The notes: generated by a model not told the origin, from the sequence alone. A stretch of DNA of 64,000 nucleotides from CAINVV01 sp036508555 (GCA_036508555.1 DATCHD010000035.1:81279-145278); one strand, 5' to 3'; positions 37,528 to 46,968 are shown, counted from the first letter of the stretch. Numbers and translations: made by a program.

Positions 37528-37861
37528 GATTTGGAAAATAAATCTTGATCCAACGATTGGAGCAGAGATAAAAAAGACTAGACCGGTTATAGTTGTAAGT
37601 GACAATTCACTTGGCAAATTACCTTTGAAAATAATTGTGCCAATTACGGACTGGAAAGACAGATATGAAGTTGCTCCCTGGATGATTAAATTGAAACCCA
37701 ATAGTAAAAATGGCTTGACTAAAGTTTCAGTTGCTGATTGCTTTCAAATCAGATCAGTCTCTGAACAGCGTTTTGTTCTTAAGCCCGGACAAGTTGATGA
37801 TGCAACAATGGATGAGGTTAAAATTGGATTATCAAAAGTGCTGACAATTAACGAGGAATAA
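37514..37861 (+). CDS. MazF/PemK-family endoribonuclease toxin
   Basis: A 115-residue protein with the PemK/MazF core: GEIWKINLDPTIGAEIKKTRPVIVVSDN (loop Gly-Glu and Arg-Pro motif), then KIIVPITDWKD and SVADCFQIRSVSEQRF. The family cuts single-stranded mRNA at short motifs. It appears intact in a region full of decayed genes. ATG 37514 (MKQGEIW) fits the family start; a TTG at 37502 is in frame upstream. The 118-nt gap to the next gene shows nothing recognisable. Confidence 0.85.
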   Translation: MKQGEIWKINLDPTIGAEIKKTRPVIVVSDNSLGKLPLKIIVPITDWKDRYEVAPWMIKLKPNSKNGLTKVSVADCFQIRSVSEQRFVLKPGQVDDATMDEVKIGLSKVLTINEE

Positions 37862-37979
37862 ACCACCTCGTGGCCTGCCGTCAGGTTTCAAAGCGGATAC
37901 CAAAGAAGTGATGGAACATCAGTACAATTACACAACAGGACTTTCAAAGGCGTCGAATTCGATGCCTTTAAATAACTAC

Positions 37980-39461
37980 TTAAGCCTTGGCTTCAGCTAT
38001 TCTGTTCTTCTTGTCGATTACCTTGACAGTGTAGTTTTTACCACTCTGGTGTTTTTTTACTTCAAATTGATACGGAGTCTTGGTCGTTTGCGGTTTGAAA
38101 GGAATAGACGCTAATTTCTTGTTCTCCTGCCAGATTTCATACCGGTCGATCGCCGCATCACCAGCAAAGGCAGTAAGCCAGGTAACCACGGCACTCATCC
38201 CATTGACGGAAACTTTCACTTCACGCGGAGGTGTCAAATCCTGGTAAGCCTTCTGAAAATAGTTGGTCTTGCCTTCTTTGGACTTTGCGGCCAGATGTTC
38301 AATGTTTTTGCGTTGATTTTCCAGCACCTCCTCCGGTTTAACCTGTGCATGCTTCAGGTTGAAGGTGAGCTGGCACTGAGCAGGATCATCACTAATCTTA
38401 CCTATTCCAATGATGGCGGTATGAATCCCCGGTGTACTTAACGAATATTTTATCAGCTGATCGGCAGGTAACTCCTTGCTTCCGACCTCCAGCACCACAT
38501 GAGATACCTTGTTTGACCACTCTGCCTTCTTGGAGTACATGGCTCCATCGGCAAAGACTTTCATGGCAATGATACCCATATTCTTGGCTGCAGCAACTGG
38601 AATAACATTGTGCTGCATGTTGAAATTGAGCTGGTCGTTGGCATTAATAGCCACCAGCATACCATCCAGTAGATCCTGGCTGTCGCGTTGAATCATCTCC
38701 ATCATTACCGCGGTATCGTTGTGTCCGGAGAAGCCCACATGCCGGATTAATTTTTCATTCTTCGGATTGAGTCCGGTGCGGTTGCTACCGTCACGAACAT
38801 CCCTGAGCGCTGCCAACGCACCAATGGTTGAAGCTTTAGGGTCAGGATTGTCGTATCCTTCGTAAAGTGCATCTACCTCCTCCATCTTGTTGAGATTGTG
38901 AATCAGCACCATATCCAGCCATGCTTCTTTAGGATAACTTCCTGAACCATCACCGAAAATCTGTGAGAGCGAACGTCTGACATCGTCCAAAGCTTTGGAA
39001 CCGGCCGGACCGTTGGAGTTCCCAACAACCGGACTGCCGTCGCCGCCTTTCCCAAAACGCAGCATAGTTTTGGAAGTCAGAAAGATGGCCTTACGTTTGG
39101 ATGAAACATAATTCTGTTTTCCCGGCACCAAACCAAGCCTGGTGAATGCCTTTCCATAATTCAGCTGACTGGGACCATACACATTGGAAGTATCAAAATA
39201 ATTTATTCCAAGATTATATGCCTTTTCTATGATCGCTACCGGATCCGTATTTTCAGGTGTCCATTGCAGAGCAGCCTGGCCACCGAGACCAAGCGTAGTT
39301 ACATTGAAACCGATGCGGCCAAATGTTCTCTTCATCAGGGCAGCGGGATGTGCGGGAGCTTCTGACGCGAAAAGATAGGGAGCCACTGAAGTTCCGGCGG
39401 CTACCAGCGCGGTTGTTTTGAGAAATCTGCGACGGGATTTTTGAGGTTGATTATTGTCCAT
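37980..39461 (-). CDS. Tat-exported aldo/keto reductase with C-terminal fibronectin-III-like domain
   Basis: The 493-residue protein has a twin-arginine signal (SRRRFLKTTALVAAGTSVAP). An AKR barrel follows with YFDTSNVYGPSQLNYG (Asp and Tyr of the catalytic tetrad), VLIHNLNKMEEVDALY and a GFSGHNDTAVMM region. The last ~85 residues (PPREVKVSVNGMSAVVTWL ... YEIWQENKKLASIPF ... YTVKVIDKKNR) look like an FnIII fold. Export plus FnIII suggests sugar or oligosaccharide chemistry at the cell surface, possibly with the neighbouring glycoside hydrolase genes; this is an inference. The start is set by the Tat motif. Confidence 0.85.
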   Translation of the reverse strand: MDNNQPQKSRRRFLKTTALVAAGTSVAPYLFASEAPAHPAALMKRTFGRIGFNVTTLGLGGQAALQWTPENTDPVAIIEKAYNLGINYFDTSNVYGPSQLNYGKAFTRLGLVPGKQNYVSSKRKAIFLTSKTMLRFGKGGDGSPVVGNSNGPAGSKALDDVRRSLSQIFGDGSGSYPKEAWLDMVLIHNLNKMEEVDALYEGYDNPDPKASTIGALAALRDVRDGSNRTGLNPKNEKLIRHVGFSGHNDTAVMMEMIQRDSQDLLDGMLVAINANDQLNFNMQHNVIPVAAAKNMGIIAMKVFADGAMYSKKAEWSNKVSHVVLEVGSKELPADQLIKYSLSTPGIHTAIIGIGKISDDPAQCQLTFNLKHAQVKPEEVLENQRKNIEHLAAKSKEGKTNYFQKAYQDLTPPREVKVSVNGMSAVVTWLTAFAGDAAIDRYEIWQENKKLASIPFKPQTTKTPYQFEVKKHQSGKNYTVKVIDKKNRIAEAKA

Positions 39462-39603
39462 ATTTTCAAGTATTAGCAATCACTTTTACGAGATAATTGA
39501 ATGATGGTTACGGAATTTAGAGATGTTGCATATAAAAACCTTATTTCCATCCTTTAACCTTAGTAGCCCACATGAAAACCACCGCAAATAAACCTTATTG
39601 ACC

Positions 39604-39717
39604 TTATTGTTTCAATGTATCCTGATTTAGAAGTCCGGCTGAATGATAAACCCTTAATATGTCAACCTGAACATCACTTTTTATTCGGTAAATAATCCTG
39701 TAATTGTCTATTATTAA
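39604..39717 (-). pseudogene. C-terminal remnant of RelE/ParE-type toxin
   Basis: The minus-strand frame reads DNYRIIYRIKSDVQVDILRV then YHSAGLLNQDTLKQ and TAA. DNYRIIYRI plus ILRVYHSARLL is the typical end of RelE/ParE toxins. The first ~60 residues are missing and the relic begins right at the antitoxin stop codon, so the toxin has lost its core. Confidence 0.75.
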
Positions 39718-39893
39718 GACCATTTATCAATCATTATTTTAACATCCTCATTTGAAATTACCTTGCCTGCCTCTGATTGTTGATATCCTTCTTCTACTTT
39801 CTCCATAAAAATCAATTGATCAATTAATTCATCAATTGTAAATGAATCCGGTAGGGTCTTGATCGTCCTATTTACTTTATCCTTTGTAAGCAT
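39714..39893 (-). CDS. Orphan type II antitoxin, 59 residues
   Basis: An intact minus-strand ORF starting MLTKDKVNRTIKTLPDSF, with IDELIDQLIFMEKVEEGYQQ in the middle and ending KIMIDKWS. The pattern (helical, acidic, ending in a Trp-Ser tail with a GxxISxED-V-like motif) fits antitoxins paired with RelE/ParE toxins in Bacteroidota. Its toxin survives only as a fragment immediately downstream. The gene is still open from start to stop, so it may be kept as an anti-addiction element or simply not yet broken. Confidence 0.7.
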   Translation of the reverse strand: MLTKDKVNRTIKTLPDSFTIDELIDQLIFMEKVEEGYQQSEAGKVISNEDVKIMIDKWS

Positions 39894-39940
39894 AGTTAAT
39901 CGTTTTTATTAAAAAATATTTCAATTTTAATAAAACAAAA

Positions 39941-40081
39941 TTAGTCATTTCCTCGGTTAAGACAAAACCATAAACCCACCCCAGCCTGAGTTAGTTCTAC
40001 CGACAGGCCCAATGCGTTGGCTATACGATAAAACGTGGAAACTTTGGGCTCTGTTTTTCCATTTTCAAGATAGTCAGTATC
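39941..40081 (-). pseudogene. Remnant of an XRE-family helix-turn-helix protein
   Basis: Reads DTDYLENGKTEPKVSTFYRI then ANALGLSVELTQAG and a stop. ENGKTEPKVSTFYRIANALG is the recognition-helix end of XRE/HigA-like regulators. Two stop codons sit directly upstream, and the first half of the HTH is gone. Confidence 0.7.
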
Positions 40082-40110
40082 TTATTAGAATGAGAAAACA
40101 CTTCCAATAA

Positions 40111-40224
40111 TCATTAGTGGACAATACCCGCAAAGAGATTGAAGCCAACATTGGCAAAAGTATTGTAACACCCTTGAACACTAAACAAATAGATGCCTTA
40201 CCAGAACCAAACCATAAAAAATGA
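40111..40224 (+). pseudogene. Short C-terminal remnant, possibly Bro-N/antirepressor type
   Basis: Reads SLVDNTRKEIEANIGKSIV then TPLNTKQIDALPEPNHKK and TGA. Similar tails (…E-x-x-x-GKSVVS-x-LNAKQ…) occur in Bro-N domain phage antirepressor-like proteins of Bacteroidota. Only ~37 codons are left, with a stop in frame upstream, so the family call is tentative. Confidence 0.4.
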
Positions 40225-40725
40225 TCAAGTTAAAACCACAACTTCATGATCAATGATTGAGTTGATTGTGAAGGATATCCATCCCTTTTCCACGGTACCC
40301 GAAATCTTTTGTCCGGATACCAGCAACTGCAGATTCTTGCCATTTACATCCTCTGGTAATTTAACCCGAATTTTGGCCGGCCCGATTGGAATATACTCGG
40401 CCACAGGCTGTCGCCATGTTCCGGAACTGGTCAGGTTGACCAGATGCAAAATCAATAGCCCTTTTTGCTGATACAAATTGCAATCAATCAGCCCCGCGTA
40501 CTCAACAGCCAGCGGAACGTCGTCTTTTGCTGCCCAACGAATAAGGTTATCCAGCAGGTTGCCATGATCAGGAAGGTTGTATCGCCCAAACTGCCTGTCA
40601 ATATCGGCTGGCATAAAAGCGACACGACCACCACCTGAAATAGTGTTAAGAATCAAACCCGGGATATCTGTTTTCGGTTCCCGCATCCACGCCGTCTCGG
40701 GCGGATATATGTGGAAATGAGGGAC
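40225..40725 (-). pseudogene. C-terminal fragment of a secreted glycoside hydrolase
   Basis: The frame gives PHFHIYPPETAWMREPKTDI, GGGRVAFMPADIDRQFGRYN and LLDNLIRWAAKDDVPLAVEY. This is the end of the beta-galactosidase-trimerisation-like domain plus the final beta domain of large glycosyl hydrolase-like proteins. An in-frame TAA at 40726-40728 and loss of the upstream barrel show that the 5' part has been deleted. An ATG at 40686 could still start 153 residues, but they lack any catalytic domain. It lies just after the GH36 gene on the same strand, which hints at a former carbohydrate-use locus. Confidence 0.7.
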
Positions 40726-40799
40726 TTATGTCCGGTAGTGGTATCCTTCCGTCAAAAACTAACTAAAATTCAATTTTAATTTTACAATTGCCGATGGCT

Positions 40800-42953
40800 T
40801 TAAATCTGCGTAATTTCTAATACATAGCTCGATAATGCCTCAGAACCTGAAACATTTAACCCCATTTTCATCAGGTAATCCCCGCTGAAAGTTTTGCCCT
40901 GAAACTGAAACCTTGATTTGGTATCCGGAAACAGATTGATCTCCTCAATTTTGTAGTTTTTTGCCTCATCCAGTCCGCGCAATTTTACCAGGTTGAATGC
41001 TTCCCGGTATCGGGTATTCAGGTTATAACTGAACAAGACAGCCCTGGTTTTGGCCTCATTGGAAAATTGGACCACTGCCCTGTTCCCTTCGTAAGGCGAA
41101 GCGAGTCGATATAAGTTTCCGTACCAGATTATATCACTAATTTTCTTGTAGTTAACAATAGCATCCTGACTGAATTTCAACTCTTTCTCATTGAGATGGG
41201 CCAGCTGAATATCGTATCCCATTTTTCCCATCATGGCCACATCAGTCCTGAATTTGATTGATTGTTTACCCCAGGAGGTGATGTGATTACAGGTTGCAAT
41301 GGCAGGCATATAGTAAGAATAACCCCATTGGATATAGACCCTTTCTAACGGATCAGTGTTGTCGCTGGCCCAGAATTCAGTGAAATATTTTAATCCACGG
41401 TAGTCAATCCTACCACCGCCACCCGAACAAAGCATGATGGGCAGATGCGGATATTTAGCGCGAACGCGGTCCAGCACATTGTACCATGCCTGAACATAAT
41501 CAATGTAAATAGCAGATTGATTGTCCTTTAGATAGGGAGAGTAAGAGCTGGTCATTGGACGGTTGCAATCCCATTTGATGTAGGCTATTCCAGGATTCTG
41601 GGTCATGAGATTGTCCAGTACGCCAAAGACAAAATCCTGAACTTTGGGATTCGGCAAGTCAAGAACCAACTGATTGCGGGAATAGTCTTCCGGGCGGTTG
41701 GGCAATCTGATGATCCAATCCGGATGCTTTTCATACAATTCGCTCTTGGGATTCACCATTTCGGGTTCAATCCAGATACCGAATTTTACACCTTGCTTTT
41801 CAGCCTCTTTAACCAAAACACCAATTCCGTTGGGGAGCTTGGTTTTATTGGGTTCCCAATCACCAAGGGAGGATTTGTCGTTGTTCCGGGGATATTTGTT
41901 GGCAAACCAACCATCGTCCAGCAAAAAGAGATCAACGCCCAATTTTTTGGTGTCACTGATCATCCCTTTCAATTTCTCTTCATTAAAATCGAAGAAGGTG
42001 GTCTCCCAATTGTTGAGCAGTGTCATGCGGGGTTGATCGCCATCGAGCAATGAATATTTTCGCGACCAGCGTTGCAGGTTCTGACTGGTCAGTTCCTTGC
42101 CCGATTTGCTGTAAGTAAATACGAAAGAGGGCGTGGTAAATACCTTACCAGGAATAAGCCTGTATTCAGAGGCGTAAGGATTAATACCGGATATCACCCG
42201 CAGAGAGTTGTTGTTGTCCAATTCAAAGCTGAACTTAAAATTACCGGTCCAGGCCAAGGTGCCAGCCAATACCTCTCCGCTATTTTCATCCGCCAGTTTG
42301 TTAAGGGAAAGCATAAAGAAAGGCGTTTGATGGAGATCAGCCCTTGTACCTAATTTACTGTCGATGACCTTAATACCGGATGTCAGCCGGCTCTCTTCCA
42401 TGCGCATTTCTTTGGCCCAGTCGCCATGAAACTGTGTGAGCCAATATTCCTTTGCATCGAAATGCAGCATACTCGAAGAGAAGAGGGAGAGGATGATTGG
42501 TTCCTTTTCCTGGTGAGTAATTTCTGTCCACTGCTCAATGACATCCTCCCTGAAATAGGCTTTGAAATGCATTTTAACCTCAAAGGGATACTGCATATCT
42601 TTCAAATAGATAATGGTTTCTGTTACATTATCATCCAGTTTCTTCACTTCATTTTTGACATATTTCAGTTCGATTGATGGGTTTCCATCGTTGTGGGTGG
42701 CACGTATGGCGGATTCGAAGAAATCACCCGTTCCAAACGGTACATACATTTCATGTTGCTGAATCCTTGCTTTGGTCAATTCACTGTTTTCTTTGAGCCT
42801 TTCGCCCAGATACACCTGTAGCACCTTCTGATTTTTGTCCACGATATAGACCAGCTCACTTTTTTGTGTTTGGATGGCAATCAATGGAGTAGATTGCGCA
42901 AATGACTGATTAATAAGAATAAAGAACAATAGAATTCCTAAAGATCGTTTCAT
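40800..42953 (-). CDS. GH36-family alpha-galactosidase, exported
   Basis: The 717-residue protein has a signal peptide (SLGILLFFILINQSFAQ), an N-terminal beta domain and the GH-D clan barrel: FLLDDGWFANKY, GIWIEPEMVNPKSELY, nucleophile Asp in AYIKWDCNRP (residue ~462) and acid/base Asp in FWASDNTDP (residue ~531). A C-terminal beta domain completes it. It releases alpha-linked galactose from oligosaccharides such as raffinose-type sugars, probably in the periplasm. The ATG at 42953 begins the signal peptide; the frame is open further upstream, but that part overlaps glmS. Confidence 0.92.
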   Translation of the reverse strand: MKRSLGILLFFILINQSFAQSTPLIAIQTQKSELVYIVDKNQKVLQVYLGERLKENSELTKARIQQHEMYVPFGTGDFFESAIRATHNDGNPSIELKYVKNEVKKLDDNVTETIIYLKDMQYPFEVKMHFKAYFREDVIEQWTEITHQEKEPIILSLFSSSMLHFDAKEYWLTQFHGDWAKEMRMEESRLTSGIKVIDSKLGTRADLHQTPFFMLSLNKLADENSGEVLAGTLAWTGNFKFSFELDNNNSLRVISGINPYASEYRLIPGKVFTTPSFVFTYSKSGKELTSQNLQRWSRKYSLLDGDQPRMTLLNNWETTFFDFNEEKLKGMISDTKKLGVDLFLLDDGWFANKYPRNNDKSSLGDWEPNKTKLPNGIGVLVKEAEKQGVKFGIWIEPEMVNPKSELYEKHPDWIIRLPNRPEDYSRNQLVLDLPNPKVQDFVFGVLDNLMTQNPGIAYIKWDCNRPMTSSYSPYLKDNQSAIYIDYVQAWYNVLDRVRAKYPHLPIMLCSGGGGRIDYRGLKYFTEFWASDNTDPLERVYIQWGYSYYMPAIATCNHITSWGKQSIKFRTDVAMMGKMGYDIQLAHLNEKELKFSQDAIVNYKKISDIIWYGNLYRLASPYEGNRAVVQFSNEAKTRAVLFSYNLNTRYREAFNLVKLRGLDEAKNYKIEEINLFPDTKSRFQFQGKTFSGDYLMKMGLNVSGSEALSSYVLEITQI

Positions 42954-42993
42954 ATATGTCTTACAATATTTTAAATAATGGATCCTTTCGTGG

Positions 42994-44466
42994 CTACTCG
43001 ACGGTAACAGATTTCGCGAGGTTCCTGGGTTGATCCACATCACATCCCCGCATTACTGCAATATAGTAAGAAAATAGCTGCAAAGGTATGATGGCCAGCA
43101 GCGGCGTAACTGCAGGATGGGATTCTGGTATTTCGAAAACATCATTCACCATCTCCTTCAGCACATCATCACCTTCGTTCACTACCGCGATAATATTACC
43201 CTTCCGGGCCTTCACCTCCTGAATATTGCTGACTATTTTTTCATAATAATTATCCTTCGGTGATACTACCACTACCGGGAGGTTGTCGTCGACCAGTGCA
43301 ATGGGTCCATGCTTCATCTCCCCGGCAGCATACCCTTCGGCATGCATGTAGGAGATCTCCTTCAACTTGAGCGCTCCTTCCAGCGCGACAGGAAAGAGCG
43401 CTCCCCTACCGAGATAGAGCGCATTAGTGGCATCCTTATATTTTGCCGCTATCTCTTTAATCTTCAGATGACCGGCGAGTATGGTCCTGATCTTTCCAGG
43501 TATGTCAAGTAATTCCTGAATAAGACTCACGTAAAGTTCTGAAGTAATCTCTCCTTTGGCAAAGGCCAGTTTGAGTGCAAAGAGATTCAGGACAGTCACC
43601 TGGGCGGTGAATGCCTTGGTAGACGCGACTCCGATCTCTATTCCTGCATGGGTATAAACCCCGGCATCCGTCTCGCGGGCAATCGAGGATCCAACCACAT
43701 TGCAGACACCCAAAATGATGGCGCCTTTCTCCTTCGCCATGCGCAAAGCAACCAAGGTATCAGAAGTTTCTCCACTCTGACTGATGGCTATGACCACATC
43801 ATCGGGCGACAGGATGGGATTGCGGTACCTGAACTCGGAAGCATATTCCACCTCAACAGGCACCCTGGCATAGGTTTCGATCAGGTATTCTCCCACGAGG
43901 GCAGCATGCCAGGACGTACCGCATCCGATCAGGATAATTCTTTTGGCCTTAACGATCCTGGGGAAAATATCCAGGAGTCCGCCGAGTACAATCGCGGAGT
44001 TATCAGGAGTGATCCGTCCCCGGAACGTGTCTTCAATTGTTTTGGGTTGCTCAAAAATCTCTTTGAGCATGAAATGGGCGAAGTCACCCTTCTCAATCTC
44101 TCCGATCGACTGGTTGACCTGTGAAATCCTGAAAGTAGAAGGCTTATCCTCCAGTGTCCTTATGGTCAGGCCATCCTTTCTGATAACAGCTATATCATTG
44201 TCATTTAAATAGATAACATTATTGGTATATCCAATAATCGGAGTGGCATCCGAGGCTACGAAATATTCTTCCTGTCCGATGCCAATGACCAGCGGACTTC
44301 CTCTTCGTGCGACTATCAGCTGATCTTTCTCGTCTTTGCAGATGACAGCAATGCCGAAAGCTCCAACTACCTTTGAAAGTGCCAGACGTACAGCAATCTC
44401 CGCACATAATTTTAGTTTTTGATTGTTTGCAATAGAAGTATCTTTTCCATCTTTGCGATCACTTCT
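42994..44466 (-). pseudogene. glmS: glmS lacking its glutaminase domain
   Basis: The C-terminal two thirds of glucosamine-6-phosphate synthase are intact: linker (ASDATPIIGYTNNVIYLND, HFMLKEIFEQP), both SIS isomerase domains (GCGTSWHAALVGEYL, ISQSGETSDTLVAL) and the C-terminal tail VDQPRNLAKSVTVE. The frame runs back to 44466, then meets TAA at 44467-44469. Roughly the first 120-130 residues, including the catalytic Cys1 of the MCGIVGY start, are gone. No ATG, GTG or TTG occurs in frame before 44070, so only a 358-residue isomerase piece could be made. The break lies inside the end of the DUF4954 gene. GlmS is normally essential for amino sugars, so another copy, or nutrient uptake, is expected. 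Confidence 0.85.
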
Positions 44467-46430
44467 TTACCCAGAGCCTCCTTTTTGGCCATGTGGTCCC
44501 GGATGGAGCTCACCTCGGCATGGGTCTCGAACTCTCCCCTGACCTTATCGAAATCCAACTGCCGTACAGTCTTGTCGCCGTCGATACCAAAACCTGTTTG
44601 TTTGATGAGGGAGAATTCCTTTTTAGCGTCGTTGTACAATAAATTATCTATATCTAAAACAGCTTTTATCCACTTTTTAGTCACTTCTACCACATCCTCG
44701 GTTGTAAATTCCGTCACCGGAGTTGGATAAAACCGGGTCAAAATATCTGCGGCCCAGGACCATTCGTAGGTGTAATAATTTTCGTGGATCGACCGTATGG
44801 CGGATTGAACCTCTTCAAGTGAATTTATTCGTTTCTTCTCGATGGAGTCGAGCAGATGATCCACTGCATCCGAAGGACAAATCATGCCGGTTAAATCCAG
44901 CCATTTAGAGTTACTGCCAAGTGGTGTATCTTTCTTTAGTGCTTCCCTGATATCTTCTGTTGATTCAACCTTTTGCCTTTGAATCCTGGAAATGATTGAG
45001 TTACCTAAAAATTTCCAGATGGCCTTTTCGTAAAGCTCAATTCCACGTACCAGCGCACTATTCTTGATGATCATACCATTGTAGGTATAGTGTGGAGCCG
45101 TTTCGCCGGATGCATGAAGTAGTTGAAGTAAAATCGCCCTTCCGTTGATCATCTTTTGGATGGTATAAGGACTCAACAGGTTGAAGTTGATACAATCGAG
45201 CAGATTCGTATCTTTTCTGCGATCGCGTTTGGGCCATTTCTGCGAGTCACGGATGGTACCAATGCTCTGGAGATTGATTCCTGGTATGAGACGACTCTCA
45301 TCCTTCTCCTCAATCAGGTAGGAAAATGGAAAGTCGGTCGTATCGGAATGCCGGTAATGGCGCCCAAGCACGAGGGAAAAGGCACCAATCCTGGACGGCC
45401 AAAGGATGTAAGAGTCGCTGGTAGTTTTTGCCCCACGTTCAATAATTCCCTGATGGATCGGCCCTAATTTATAAAGATGGTTGCTCTGATTGGACCCGCT
45501 GCCGGCGTTCATGAAGGAAAATAGTCCGGCGATCAACAAGGAGGATTTGTGATGGGAAACGGTATACGGACCGGCAAAAATCGAGCAGGCTTCCCCGTGA
45601 AAACCTTGACAGTTGGCAAAGAAAACCGATTCGACCGCCGAATAATGTTTATCCAGGATGCAACCCTGCCCAATGAAACTGTTTGATACCAAGGTAGAAT
45701 CTGTGATGATGGTACCGGAACAGATGATAAAATTCTCCATAATCACACCTTGACCAACCTTCACCGGATCTGCAGCAGTACTATTTATGCTGCCATTTTC
45801 AAGCTTCGAAACTCCTTCAATAATTGCGTAAGGACCTATCTTAACATTGCGGATTGTCCCGCAGTTGATCATTTGCACCCCATTGCTGATGGTCCCAACT
45901 GAAGCCGAAATAAAATTGACGTAATTGGCTATCATTTTTTCAATGGCATGCACGGCTTTCATCCGGTGACGGTACAGAGCCAGAATATAGGCAACTTGTG
46001 CTGAAAGATGATCGTAAATTGGAATTTCCCTTCCGCCAGACTCGTTGATGACTTTCACCCGGATACCATTCCCGAAAGAAGTATTGCCTTCAACCGCCAA
46101 TTGATCCAGATTATGTATAATAACCTGATTGCCAATAATATAATTTGCAATGTAGCTTTTTACTCCACTGATAAGAGAATTATTGCCTACTGTGCAATTG
46201 TGGATGTGGGCATGGAAGATGCCAGTCTTCATTCTGACACCACCAAACAAGGTTATTTCCTCCTCGAAACGACCCAGTCTATTGCTTCCGGAGAATTTGG
46301 CGAAACAGACATTATCGGGTAAAAAATCGTGAGCTACATCGATCAGATTCCAGTCTTCGCAATAACAGCCCTGCAAGATTAACTGTCCGATTTCATCATT
46401 GGTCAGTTTACGGTAATTGGTCAGTTCCAT
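44412..46430 (-). CDS. DUF4954 family left-handed beta-helix protein
   Basis: A 672-residue protein full of hexapeptide-like repeats in the first half (VGNNSLISGVKSYIANYIIG, KVGQGVIMENFIICSGTIIT), which predict a left-handed parallel beta helix like GlmU or LpxA. A helical C-terminal third follows. Function is unknown. The family is often found beside glmS in Bacteroidota, which suggests a nucleotide-sugar link. Here its last 55 nt overlap the truncated glmS frame, so the final residues (about LLLQTIKN) may not be native. Confidence 0.8.
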   Translation of the reverse strand: MELTNYRKLTNDEIGQLILQGCYCEDWNLIDVAHDFLPDNVCFAKFSGSNRLGRFEEEITLFGGVRMKTGIFHAHIHNCTVGNNSLISGVKSYIANYIIGNQVIIHNLDQLAVEGNTSFGNGIRVKVINESGGREIPIYDHLSAQVAYILALYRHRMKAVHAIEKMIANYVNFISASVGTISNGVQMINCGTIRNVKIGPYAIIEGVSKLENGSINSTAADPVKVGQGVIMENFIICSGTIITDSTLVSNSFIGQGCILDKHYSAVESVFFANCQGFHGEACSIFAGPYTVSHHKSSLLIAGLFSFMNAGSGSNQSNHLYKLGPIHQGIIERGAKTTSDSYILWPSRIGAFSLVLGRHYRHSDTTDFPFSYLIEEKDESRLIPGINLQSIGTIRDSQKWPKRDRRKDTNLLDCINFNLLSPYTIQKMINGRAILLQLLHASGETAPHYTYNGMIIKNSALVRGIELYEKAIWKFLGNSIISRIQRQKVESTEDIREALKKDTPLGSNSKWLDLTGMICPSDAVDHLLDSIEKKRINSLEEVQSAIRSIHENYYTYEWSWAADILTRFYPTPVTEFTTEDVVEVTKKWIKAVLDIDNLLYNDAKKEFSLIKQTGFGIDGDKTVRQLDFDKVRGEFETHAEVSSIRDHMAKKEALGKEVIAKMEKILLLQTIKN

Positions 46431-46605
46431 CCTTTTAAGTTATTCGTTATAAAACAAAGAAAGTCGATTTGTTGTAAAGCAGTAAATAAAATAATGAAAT
46501 ATAACCTAACATTTATTTCAATTACCAATCATTAACTGTTATAATATTAATATACATTATTTTATAACATATCATAAAAGTCACTAGAATTACCATATCC
46601 TAACA

Positions 46606-46852
46606 TCAAACTGTCTGGAGGAAGGAGTTCGGGTTATCATCGCGGGATAAACCCAGTTTTTTCCGTAGCCGGATTCGGCCGATTTCAGCGCTTTCGGGTG
46701 TAATATTGACTAATCCTGCCAGCTCTTTGGTCGACAAGCCCAGGTGAATGTAGGCGCACAACCTTTGATCCTTCGCTGTTAATCCCGGAAATCTTCCCTT
46801 GAGCCTGGTAAAAAATCCCTGGTGTACTTTTTCAAAATGGAAAGATATAAAA
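46606..46852 (-). pseudogene. C-terminal remnant of a LuxR-type HTH regulator
   Basis: The minus-strand frame reads HFEKVHQGFFTRLKGRFPGL, TAKDQRLCAYIHLGLSTKEL and NITPESAEIGRIRLRKKLGL, then TGA. This is the DNA-binding tail of Bacteroidota TPR or Y_Y_Y sensor regulators (FEKVHPxFFxRLKxxFPxLTxxExRLCAYxRLxLSxKEIA). An in-frame TAG sits just upstream and the large sensor part is absent. The rest of the 618-nt gap (46431-47048) holds AT-rich sequence, a palindromic repeat pair and a terminator. Confidence 0.75.
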
Positions 46853-46900
46853 AACTAATTGATAAACGGTTATGATACTCAGAAAACCTATCTCTTCATC

Positions 46901-46968
46901 TTGCTATCCCTCGTTTGCAACGAGGGATAAAAATGCGTCAATCCCTCGTTGCAAACGAGGGATAGCAA
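46901..46968. repeat. 28-bp perfect inverted repeat built from two palindromes
   Basis: The left arm (46901-46928, TTGCTATCCCTCGTTTGCAA then CGAGGGAT) and the right arm (46941-46968) are exact reverse complements with a 12-nt spacer. Each arm itself contains a CCCTCGTT/AACGAGGG hairpin, so a cruciform with two small heads or one long stem is possible. The CCCTCGTT head matches the palindrome at 23085-23107. A partial CCCTTGTCGAAGGG unit follows at 46971. Confidence 0.85.

Noticed and set aside
37315..40224. Prophage or integrative element
   Set aside because: Only toxin, antitoxin, XRE and Bro-N-like fragments occur; no integrase, structural genes or attachment repeats are seen.
44219..44407. 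Minus-strand peptide starting MCGD, resembling the MCGI start of GlmS
   Set aside because: It is in a different frame from the GlmS homology, and the next residues bear no likeness to the glutaminase domain; the match is chance.
46901..46968. Possible CRISPR array
   Set aside because: Only two palindromes in inverted, not direct, orientation; no regular spacers and no cas genes.
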